From Acidobacteriota bacterium (GTDB taxonomy: Bacteria; Acidobacteriota; Terriglobia; Terriglobales; Acidobacteriaceae), in assembly GCA_021779695.1 (NCBI GenBank), contig JAJYAE010000235.1:1-6829 (forward strand): a stretch of 6,829 nucleotides of DNA. Reading direction: 5' to 3'. The stretch's first letter is position 1, and every line of letters starts with the position of its first letter. Below are positions 1 to 5,463 of the stretch, piece after piece. The notes under the pieces are model-generated. The model had not been told where the DNA came from and ran no database searches. It saw only the letters and a program-made list of their open reading frames with translations. The position numbers and the translations under genes were made by a program.

Positions 1-135
1 GCTGGTCTTTGCAACACCGGCCTCTTCGACGACCAGGTCGACCCCGACGGCTCGCACGCCACGCTCATAGAAGAGCCTGCACGCCGTATCCAGGATTCGG
101 GCCCTCACCTCGTCATAGCTTTCCGCTGTCCGCAT
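1..135 (-). CDS. TetR-family transcriptional repressor (N-terminal part, cut by window edge)
   Basis: Only the first 45 codons lie in the window; the gene continues past base 1. The protein starts MRTAESYDEVRARILDTACR and continues through LFYERGV to VDLVVEEAGVAKTS. This is the standard TetR N-terminal pattern: helix 1 with an I-L-x-x-A-x-x-L-F core, then Y-x-x-x-G, then the helix-turn-helix V-x-x-V-x-x-x-A-G-V. The start at 135 is supported by GGGGAGA ending 5 nt upstream. TetR proteins bind as dimers to inverted repeats and usually let go when a small ligand binds their C-terminal domain, which is not visible here. The gene is divergent from the oxidoreductase at 221, with a large inverted repeat between them, so it is inferred to repress that gene and probably itself. 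The ligand cannot be guessed. Confidence 0.9.
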   Translation of the reverse strand, partial: MRTAESYDEVRARILDTACRLFYERGVRAVGVDLVVEEAGVAKTS

Positions 136-154
136 TGCATTCTCCCCATTTATC

Positions 155-183
155 TTGACACGCTACAGACCTGTATGTATTGT
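155..183 (+). promoter_or_regulatory. Sigma-70-type promoter of the oxidoreductase gene
   Basis: A perfect -35 TTGACA (155-160) is followed by a 17-nt spacer and a -10 TATTGT (178-183, 4 of 6 consensus). Transcription would start near 190, about 30 nt before the ATG at 221. Spacer and -10 lie entirely inside the inverted repeat at 161-208, so a bound repressor would block polymerase. For the divergent TetR gene only a weak minus-strand pair is visible (CATACA at 177-172 and GATAAA at 154-149), partly within the same repeat. Confidence 0.65.
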
Positions 184-208
184 AACAAATACAGACAGGT
201 CTGTAGCG
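161..208. promoter_or_regulatory. Large inverted repeat, probable double TetR operator
   Basis: The 14-base arm CGCTACAGACCTGT (161-174) is repeated exactly as its reverse complement at 195-208. After one mismatch the pairing continues (TGTATT at 176-181 with AATACA at 188-193), giving 20 of 21 matched positions around a 6-nt centre. Each half contains its own 16-bp quasi-palindrome: TACAGACCTGTATGTA at 164-179 and TACAGACAGGTCTGTA at 190-205. These are the same box in opposite orientation with one difference. This suggests two dimer sites, as is usual for TetR operators between divergent genes. The left site covers the promoter spacer and the right site covers the expected transcription start and abuts the ribosome-binding site AAGGAGA (210-216). 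There is no T-tract, so a terminator is unlikely. Confidence 0.75.
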
Positions 209-220
209 TAAGGAGAACCG

Positions 221-1258
221 ATGAGCACCCATCCCCGTTCGAATCCCCGCGCCACGGTCGCAGTTTTCGGAGCCGCAGGGCATACTGGCCGCTTTGTCGT
301 TGCGGAGTTGCAAAGGCGTGCAATGACCCCCATCGCCATCGCGCGCAACTCCGCCGCCCTCGCTGCGGCAAACTTCGCAGAAGATACCCTGTGCCGCGAA
401 GCGTCGATTGACGATCCGGGATCGGTTGACCGGGCGCTTGCCGGTGCGGATGCGGTCATCAACTGCGCCGGTCCGTTTCTCGAAACTGCGGATGCTGTTG
501 TTTCTGCCGCGCTCCGGGCCGGCATGCACTATCTGGATCTTTCCGCCGAGCAGCCAAGCACCCTTGCGGTACTCGACAAGTACGATGCCGCGGCCCGCAA
601 GGCGGGCATTGCTATTGTTCCAGCGATGGGGTTTTATGGAGGCTTTGCTGACCTGCTGGTAAGCGCGACACTGGGCGATCGGGATTCCGCGGAGGCTATC
701 GACATCATGATCGGCCTCGACTCCTGGCATCCGACACGCGGTACGCGCGTGACGGGCGAGAAGAACACGGCGCCGCGCATGGTGGTTGCGGAGGGGCGGC
801 TTGCGCCGAAGCCAGCAACCCCGGCGCGGAGGGCGTGGGAGTTTGCCGATCCGCTGGGTTATCAGGAGATGGCAGAGGTGCCATTCTCGGAGATCATCCT
901 GATTGCGCGGCACGTGAAGACGGCGGAACTCCACACGTATCTGAACAGCGTTGCGCTGGGCGATGTGCGGAGCCCCTCAACCCCAGCCCCAAAGGCGGTG
1001 GACGCGCTGGGGAGATCTGCCCAGCGTTTCATGGTCGATGTGGTGGCGCGGTTTAACGGGACCAGCCGGCGCATCCGCGCGCGTGGGCGCGATATTTACG
1101 CCTTCTCGGCGCCGCTCGTCTGCGAGGTGGCCGAGCGCCTGCTTGCAGCTGGCTCCAGCGTTGCGGGCGCGCAGCCGCCGGGGGCCATCGTCAATGCGCA
1201 CGAGGTTCTGTCGTCGCTCGCTCCCGAGCATCTGACGTTCGAGATCTCCGCGGTCTGA
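221..1258 (+). CDS. Saccharopine dehydrogenase-like NAD(P)-binding oxidoreductase
   Basis: This 345-residue cytoplasmic protein has no signal peptide or membrane segment. Residues 12-23 (TVAVFGAAGHTG) form a Rossmann beta-strand and glycine loop of the GxxGxTG type. VINCAGPF (79-86), HYLDLSAE (103-110) and VPAMGFYGGFADLL (133-146) are hallmarks of the saccharopine dehydrogenase NADP-binding family. This family also includes many uncharacterised reductases and trans-acting enoyl reductases, so real lysine-pathway activity is not implied. No lysine biosynthesis gene is nearby. The start is set by AGGAG 5 nt before the ATG. The gene is divergent from a TetR repressor with an operator over its promoter, so it is probably induced by a small molecule that may be its substrate or a relative. 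The substrate is unknown; class assignment is firm, reaction is not. Confidence 0.85.
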   Translation: MSTHPRSNPRATVAVFGAAGHTGRFVVAELQRRAMTPIAIARNSAALAAANFAEDTLCREASIDDPGSVDRALAGADAVINCAGPFLETADAVVSAALRAGMHYLDLSAEQPSTLAVLDKYDAAARKAGIAIVPAMGFYGGFADLLVSATLGDRDSAEAIDIMIGLDSWHPTRGTRVTGEKNTAPRMVVAEGRLAPKPATPARRAWEFADPLGYQEMAEVPFSEIILIARHVKTAELHTYLNSVALGDVRSPSTPAPKAVDALGRSAQRFMVDVVARFNGTSRRIRARGRDIYAFSAPLVCEVAERLLAAGSSVAGAQPPGAIVNAHEVLSSLAPEHLTFEISAV

Positions 1259-1316
1259 CGCTTGCAAGCGCAACGCATCCTCAATTTGCGCTCGAGTCCT
1301 CATAGACTGCGGATTG

Positions 1317-1357
1317 ATGACAGGATGCCAGCAAGTGTAGCGAAGACTGCCTGTCAT
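1317..1357. repeat. Inverted repeat in convergent intergenic gap
   Basis: ATGACAGG (1317-1324) and CCTGTCAT (1350-1357) are perfect 8-bp complementary arms around 25 nt. They lie about 60 nt after the oxidoreductase stop. No T-tract follows on either strand, so it is not a canonical intrinsic terminator. It may be a weak RNA stem, part of a dispersed intergenic repeat, or chance. Confidence 0.3.
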
Positions 1358-1414
1358 GAGCAGCGCGGGATGCAGTGGACACGGCTGGATCCTGCGGATG
1401 CTCATTGTTCCAAC

Positions 1415-1455
1415 GAAAGAAATCGGGGCCGGCCAAGGACGCGCAGCAGGCCCCG
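1415..1455 (-). terminator. Candidate intrinsic terminator of the small secreted protein gene
   Basis: Read on the minus strand, CGGGGCC (1455-1449) pairs with GGCCCCG (1430-1424) in a 7-bp all-G/C stem. It is followed at once by the T-rich run ATTTCTTTC (1423-1415). It begins 20 nt after the TGA of the minus-strand gene ending at 1475. The 18-nt loop is longer than ideal and the T-run is interrupted by C, so confidence is moderate. Confidence 0.4.
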
Positions 1456-1474
1456 GGGTGCTTTGAACTTTGGA

Positions 1475-1909
1475 TCATCGCATCGCAATTTCAATGGTGG
1501 TGGGGTGTTCTGTCACTTTGGCGAGTGTCGGCTCGGGTTTGGGCTGCGCAGACAACTGGCTCGTCATGTTGCTCTCGGCGAACCTGATTTCGCTCAGCCA
1601 GTACTTATGTCCGGAGTTATAAAACACCAGGCTGCTGTAGGCGAGGGTTCGATGGGAAGCGCTCGTGTATGCCATCAGCATTGCAGCCACCGTACCCTTG
1701 GAACGATTCACCAGGAGCAGGTATGGTCCCCACGTCCCATCTTGGTGCTTGACGACGTAGGACCCAGCTGGAAGAACCTGATGGTTGGCCGTGAAAGCGA
1801 ATGGGATGGTGACCCGAAGAGCCTCCTGTGCGATTGCGACAGGAGCGATCAACATCACGGTCAGCAGGGTAGCAAAGATTGCAGCGAGTAATTTGACAGA
1901 GCGTTTCAT
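1475..1909 (-). CDS. Small secreted protein of unknown function (Acidobacteria-type)
   Basis: This 144-residue protein has a clear Sec signal peptide: MKRS, then hydrophobic residues 6-22 (KLLAAIFATLLTVMLIA), then APVAIA-QE, with cleavage likely after residue 27. The mature part starts EALRVTIPFAFTANHQVLPAGSYVVK. I know this pattern (a beta-strand with PFxF, then LPAGxY) only as that of short exported acidobacterial proteins without assigned function. The rest alternates hydrophobic and polar residues, suggesting a small beta-rich fold. It has no cysteines and no lipobox, so it is probably soluble in the periplasm or released. The start is firm: AGGAGG (1922-1917) lies 7 nt upstream. It is divergent from the membrane regulator at 2156, so the two may share control, which is inference. 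No convincing promoter of its own was found. Confidence 0.8.
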   Translation of the reverse strand: MKRSVKLLAAIFATLLTVMLIAPVAIAQEALRVTIPFAFTANHQVLPAGSYVVKHQDGTWGPYLLLVNRSKGTVAAMLMAYTSASHRTLAYSSLVFYNSGHKYWLSEIRFAESNMTSQLSAQPKPEPTLAKVTEHPTTIEIAMR

Positions 1910-2004
1910 GGCAGCACCTCCTGAGCGATGTCATGCGGCCGCCGGGGTTGTGCGTCCGGCCGTTGAAGCTTCCACTTTGCGGCCAGACCGGGAGGGGCTC
2001 AATG

Positions 2005-2035
2005 CACCGGGGATGATTTTCGAGTGAATCCGGTG
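2005..2035. repeat. Imperfect inverted repeat between divergent genes
   Basis: CACCGGGGAT (2005-2014) can pair with ATCCGGTG (2028-2035), 8 base pairs with a two-G bulge, around a 13-nt spacer. It lies in the 1910-2155 gap between the secreted protein gene and the regulator gene. It could be a protein-binding site or chance in GC-rich DNA. Elsewhere in the gap, the minus-strand gene's leader holds two CGGCCG palindromes (around 1936-1963) that could form a stem. Confidence 0.25.
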
Positions 2036-2073
2036 TTCGCGCGTAACCCTTGATCTTTCGTTGGATGCGGGGC

Positions 2074-2096
2074 CGTATTCCCGCTCGTATTGCCGC
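2074..2096 (+). promoter_or_regulatory. Tandem 11-bp direct repeat, possible winged-helix binding site
   Basis: CGTATTCCCGC (2074-2084) and CGTATTGCCGC (2086-2096) match at 10 of 11 bases and are offset by 12 bp. The second copy ends one base before the -35 hexamer of the regulator's promoter. OmpR/PhoB-type winged-helix proteins, the DNA-binding class encoded just downstream, typically bind tandem direct repeats spaced about one helical turn apart. The placement therefore fits autoregulation by contact with polymerase at the -35. The function is inferred; the repeat itself is plain in the sequence. Confidence 0.45.
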
Positions 2097-2097
2097 G

Positions 2098-2126
2098 ATG
2101 ACGGGGAATGCGAATCGTGCTAACAT
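2098..2126 (+). promoter_or_regulatory. Promoter of the winged-helix/propeller regulator gene
   Basis: The -35 ATGACG (2098-2103, 4 of 6) and -10 TAACAT (2121-2126, 4 of 6) are 17 nt apart. TGC immediately before the -10 gives an extended -10 (TGnTAACAT). Transcription would begin near 2133. This lies downstream of the ATG at 2108, so it decides the translation start: only the ATG at 2156 would be on the message. Confidence 0.5.
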
Positions 2127-2155
2127 TCCACTGCGTACGGCTGTTGGGGCAAGAA

Positions 2156-4384
2156 ATGGAAACGTCCGCGCCCAGGACGCAAGTCTGGCGCTTCGGCGTG
2201 TTTGAGGTCGATGCGCACAGAGAGGAGCTTCGCCGCGCTGGGGTGCCGGTTAAACTGCGCGAACAATCCTTCCGGATTCTCCTTCTTCTTCTGGAACATG
2301 CGAATGAGCTGGTGGCGCGAGAGGAACTGCGCAAGGCGCTGTGGCCTGCCGATACGTTCGTCGATTTCGAACACAGTCTGAACGCGGCGGTGATGAAGCT
2401 GCGCGAAGCGTTGGGCGACCAGGCTGACAAGCCGCTCTACATCGAGACGATTCCGAAGCGGGGGTATCGGTTTATTGCGCCGCTGGTAACGGCGACGGAA
2501 ACTCGGGGTGACGCAAGCGCGCCCGACATCCAACCGTCGGGCGCGCCGCTCGACGATCCGCCAGCGCAAACATCGGAAACGCCGCCGCCGGTGCGTGACA
2601 GGTCACGCTTTGGACTGATCCGGTGGAGCGCTGCAGTCACGGTCATCCTGGTTGCGCTGGCGGCAACTGTCTGGTTTCTGCGTCGCCCGCTGCCACTGCC
2701 GCGCATCACCGCTTACGTGCAGCTCACAAATGATGGATTGAAGAAGGAACTGCAGGGTACGGATGGCAACAACCTCTATGTGAATGCGCTGGACGCTCCT
2801 TATGGTATTGCGCAAGTCCCCATCTCCGGCGGCCCTCTCACGAGGATCTCGGTCAAACTTCCTACAGCTACCGAGTGCTGCCCTCCAAGAGTAAGAGACG
2901 TCTCGGCGAGCGGTTTGGGCCTGCTCGTTCAAGGTCACGGCAGGGCCCTCTACGCAGGAGACATCTGGGTCGTCGGCACATCCGGGCATCCTGCACGTTA
3001 TCTCACGGTCGGGGGGCAACCGGCTTGGTCGCCCGACGGTAAGCTCGTCGCTTTTGCCTACAACAACGGGGATATCGGTGTCATTTCGGCGGGTGGTGGC
3101 GAACCACGAAGGGTGTCCGCGTCAGGAGCGCCTGCGGGACAGGCATGGCGGATCCTGAATCTTGCGTGGTCTCCGGACGGACGCAGAATTCGATTCACGC
3201 GCGACAACACGATCTGGGAAATCTCATCGAGCGGATCTGCGCCCCGCAAGGTTTTGCCCTCCAACTGGTCCGGAGCATCCATGGCATGCTGCGGCCGATG
3301 GACTTTGGATGGCGACTTTTATATCTTCCTTTCCGGGAGAACAATATTGAAGGTGCCGGCGTCTCCGCCGGTGGGGCAGATGTGGGCCCTGGATGAGCGC
3401 AGGAAAGGCTGGCACTCGAAGGAGTCACAACCCTTTCAGCTGGCGCAAGGGCCGACGCAATGGGGCGCTCCCACACTATCCAGGGACGGTCAGACGATCT
3501 TCTCTCGCGGCATCACGCCGCATGGCAAACTGGTCCGATTGGATGGGCAGACGAATCAATTCGAGCCCTTTCTCGGAGGTGCTTCCGCAGAGTTCGTCGC
3601 CTTCTCGCGCGATGGGAATTCCGTGGCCTATGTCTCGTTTCCTGACGGTATTCTGTGGCGCGCCAATCGGGATGGAACTGGGCTGACGCAGTTAACCCGG
3701 CCGCCGTTTTATCCCAAGTCTGTGCGATGGTCTCCGGACGGGCATCAGATTTTATTCAGCGACTATTCGCCCCAGCTCGTTGATGCGATTTACACGGTGG
3801 CTGCCAATGGTGGCGGCGAGCCTATCCGGTTACTTCCCCAGGACGCGGAAGTAGAGTCCGATCCCAACTGGTCTCCTGACGGAAAGCGGATCGCTTATTG
3901 CGCATTCAGTCCTTATGTCAGCGCTGGAGTCTGGAGTCATTCCGAGATTCATATTCTGGATCTCGAGACGCGTCAAGACATCGTCCTCCCTCCAGTTCAA
4001 GGACAAGACATCTGGTCCCCTCGATGGTCGCCTGACGGCCGGTACATTGTGGGGATGAATACCGCGCAGTCCAACCTCTATCTCTTCGATATGCAGGCAC
4101 AAAGCTGGTCAGTTCTGACGCATGGGGCCTACCTCAATTTCCCGACCTGGTCGCATGATGGCCGGTCTCTGTACTTCCTGGAGTTGCTCACCGACCGTAA
4201 TGAGGCTGCAATTGGGCGCGTTGCAGTCAAGGATCGCAAGGCAGAACAAGTCGTCGCTCTAAAGGATGTCCGCCTGGCAGGGATGTACGGCTTTTGGTTC
4301 GGCCTTGACCCGGACGACAACCCTCTTTTGCTCCGGGATGAGGGCACGGATGAGATCTATGCACTGACGCTGGAACGTAAATAG
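2156..4384 (+). CDS. Membrane-anchored winged-helix regulator with PD40/WD40-like beta-propeller
   Basis: This 742-residue protein has three parts. Residues 11-109 are an OmpR/PhoB/CadC-type winged helix (WRFGVFEVD..., REQSFRILLLLLE, LWPADTFVDFEHSLN, IPKRGYRFIAP). A Pro/Ala-rich linker leads to one membrane helix at about 155-175 (SAAVTVILVALAATVWFL). The rest is a TolB-like propeller with WSPDG-type blade motifs at about 291, 338, 525, 572, 624 and 665 and weaker ones near 382, 442 and 483. The topology implies DNA binding in the cytoplasm and sensing outside the membrane, as in CadC/ToxR one-component regulators. It lacks a phospho-acceptor domain, so no kinase is expected. An in-frame ATG at 2108 would add 16 residues, but GGGGA abuts it with no spacing and the likely promoter lies downstream of it. 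The ATG at 2156 has GGGG 6 nt upstream. The signal sensed is unknown; the divergent secreted protein gene is the nearest candidate target. Confidence 0.88.
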   Translation: METSAPRTQVWRFGVFEVDAHREELRRAGVPVKLREQSFRILLLLLEHANELVAREELRKALWPADTFVDFEHSLNAAVMKLREALGDQADKPLYIETIPKRGYRFIAPLVTATETRGDASAPDIQPSGAPLDDPPAQTSETPPPVRDRSRFGLIRWSAAVTVILVALAATVWFLRRPLPLPRITAYVQLTNDGLKKELQGTDGNNLYVNALDAPYGIAQVPISGGPLTRISVKLPTATECCPPRVRDVSASGLGLLVQGHGRALYAGDIWVVGTSGHPARYLTVGGQPAWSPDGKLVAFAYNNGDIGVISAGGGEPRRVSASGAPAGQAWRILNLAWSPDGRRIRFTRDNTIWEISSSGSAPRKVLPSNWSGASMACCGRWTLDGDFYIFLSGRTILKVPASPPVGQMWALDERRKGWHSKESQPFQLAQGPTQWGAPTLSRDGQTIFSRGITPHGKLVRLDGQTNQFEPFLGGASAEFVAFSRDGNSVAYVSFPDGILWRANRDGTGLTQLTRPPFYPKSVRWSPDGHQILFSDYSPQLVDAIYTVAANGGGEPIRLLPQDAEVESDPNWSPDGKRIAYCAFSPYVSAGVWSHSEIHILDLETRQDIVLPPVQGQDIWSPRWSPDGRYIVGMNTAQSNLYLFDMQAQSWSVLTHGAYLNFPTWSHDGRSLYFLELLTDRNEAAIGRVAVKDRKAEQVVALKDVRLAGMYGFWFGLDPDDNPLLLRDEGTDEIYALTLERK

Positions 4385-4495
4385 GTTGCGGCTCGGAACA
4401 CGAGAGTTGCAGACCGGAGTGTGGTGTTTGCGCTACAAGCGCGCGGCGGGGTGCTTTTCATCGAGGACTATGCGAATCAAGCGAGTCGCGGGTGG

Positions 4496-5320
4496 TCATG
4501 CGACGGGGAGTTCGGGTGTGGCGGCGAGGAGCTGGCGGGTATAGGGCTCGCGGGGTGCGGCGCAGAGGGCTTGGGCATCGCCGGTTTCGATGAGGCGACC
4601 GCGCTCCATGACGGCGATGCGCGTGGCGAGATAGCGGACGAGCGGCATGGAGTGGGAGATGAAGAGATAAGTGAGGCCGTGGTCGCGCTGGAGGGTGCGG
4701 AGGAGGTTGATAATCTGCGCGCCGACGGAGACATCGAGTGCGGAGACGGGCTCGTCGAGGATAAGCAGGCGCGGGCGCAGGGCGAGGGCGCGGGCGATGT
4801 TGATGCGCTGGCGCTGGCCGCCGGAGAACTCATGCGGATAGCGCGCGAGGGCGGATTCGTCCAGGCCGACTTCAGAAAGCAGCTCTATGGCGCGGGCGCG
4901 GCGCGCGGCGCGGGAGCGATCGACGCCGGCGGCCTCGCCGTGGATGGCGAAGGGCTCGGTGAGGATGTCGAGGATCTTCATGCGGGGGTTGAGCGCGGCG
5001 TAGGGGTCCTGGAAGACGGGCTGCATCTGGCGGCGGAGCGCGTGCATCTCGCCGCGGGTGGCGCGGGCGAGCTCGACGCCGTGGACACGGATGGAGCCGG
5101 AGGTGGGCGCGACGAGGCCGAGGATCATGCGCGCAACGGTGGTTTTGCCCGAGCCGGATTCGCCGACGAGGCCGAGGGTTTCTCCGGGGGCGATGGAGAA
5201 CGAGACACGATCGACGACGGTGTTGTGCTCGATGCGCGTGCCGATGCGGCGCGGATAGCTTTTGGAGACGGCATCGAGTTCGACGATGGCTTGGGGCTGG
5301 GCCGCGCGTTCGTGGGCCAT
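4496..5320 (-). CDS. ABC transporter ATP-binding protein, dipeptide/oligopeptide/nickel (OppF/DppF/NikE-like) type
   Basis: From the chosen start the protein has 274 residues and a complete ABC ATPase core. It has Walker A GESGSGKTT (53-61), the Q-loop in QPVFQDPYAALNPRM (Gln 104), signature FSGGQRQRINIARAL (165-179), Walker B LLILDEP (185-191) and the H-loop in FISHSM (His 223). VFQDPYAALNPRM and the C-terminal EPYTRQLLAATP mark the Opp/Dpp family, which powers uptake of peptides, nickel and similar solutes. It ends soon after that motif, so it is NikE-sized and lacks the longer OppD/OppF tail. The frame stays open upstream to 5428, with another ATG at 5335 and a TTG at 5428. No start has a clear Shine-Dalgarno; 5320 was chosen because MAHERAAQPQAIVELDAVSKSY fits the usual family N-terminus. 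No permease, binding protein or second ATPase is next to it. Confidence 0.87.
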   Translation of the reverse strand: MAHERAAQPQAIVELDAVSKSYPRRIGTRIEHNTVVDRVSFSIAPGETLGLVGESGSGKTTVARMILGLVAPTSGSIRVHGVELARATRGEMHALRRQMQPVFQDPYAALNPRMKILDILTEPFAIHGEAAGVDRSRAARRARAIELLSEVGLDESALARYPHEFSGGQRQRINIARALALRPRLLILDEPVSALDVSVGAQIINLLRTLQRDHGLTYLFISHSMPLVRYLATRIAVMERGRLIETGDAQALCAAPREPYTRQLLAATPELPVA

Positions 5321-5351
5321 GAGTGCATGGTACATGGCAGGAGCGTTCACG

Positions 5352-5378
5352 TTGCGATGGATGGGACGGGGGTATAAT
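5352..5378 (+). promoter_or_regulatory. Candidate promoter of the metallophosphoesterase gene
   Basis: A perfect -10 TATAAT (5373-5378) stands out in GC-rich surroundings. The best -35 is TTGCGA (5352-5357, 4 of 6), but the spacer is short at 15 nt, so the -35 is uncertain. Transcription would start near 5385, giving a leader of about 80 nt before the ATG at 5464. It reads away from the divergent ABC gene. Confidence 0.5.
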
Positions 5379-5385
5379 TCGCGCA

Positions 5386-5415
5386 CGCCGGCAGGGACGG
5401 CCGGTGCTGCCGGCG
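5386..5415 (+). other. GC-rich stem-loop at the predicted 5' end of the metallophosphoesterase transcript
   Basis: CGCCGGCAG (5386-5394) and CTGCCGGCG (5407-5415) are perfect 9-bp complementary arms around a 12-nt loop. The stem begins about 8 nt after the -10, so the message would begin almost directly with it. No T-run follows, so it is not an intrinsic terminator. It could stabilise the 5' end of the message or, as DNA, be a protein-binding palindrome between the two divergent genes. Confidence 0.45.
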
Positions 5416-5463
5416 CGCATCTGAGCAAGTACAGAGATTTCTTGAGAAGCGAGGACCTTCCCC

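Noticed and set aside
113..934. Minus-strand open frame of 273 codons opposite the oxidoreductase
   Set aside because: It runs through the operator region and is antisense to a gene with clear Rossmann and saccharopine-dehydrogenase motifs. Its own product is unrecognisable and Arg-rich.
1259..1270. Palindrome CGCTTGCAAGCG after the oxidoreductase stop as an intrinsic terminator
   Set aside because: The possible stem is short with almost no loop and no T-run follows on either strand.
1262..1891. Plus-strand open frame of 209 codons across the gap and opposite the small secreted protein
   Set aside because: The minus strand carries a textbook signal peptide and strong Shine-Dalgarno. The plus frame has neither a recognisable product nor a ribosome-binding site.
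2108..2155. N-terminal extension of the regulator from ATG 2108
   Set aside because: The Shine-Dalgarno-like GGGGA has zero spacing and the likely -10 lies inside these codons; ATG 2156 is better placed.
4385..4495. Terminator between the convergent regulator and ABC genes
   Set aside because: The best hairpin, GCGCT-ACA-AGCGC (4430-4442), has only 5 bp and is not followed by a T-run; CTTTTC comes 11 bases later, after a G-rich stretch. Nothing convincing was seen here.
4421..5377. Long open frame of 318 codons on the plus strand, opposite the ABC ATPase gene
   Set aside because: Its product is a low-complexity Gly/Ala/Asp/Glu-rich string with no family motif. It is antisense to a gene with every ABC motif intact; high GC in the ABC gene creates the open frame.
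5321..5428. Upstream starts for the ABC ATPase (ATG 5335, TTG 5428)
   Set aside because: Neither has a Shine-Dalgarno, and the extra residues do not resemble the family N-terminus. Since 5320 also lacks one, this remains uncertain.
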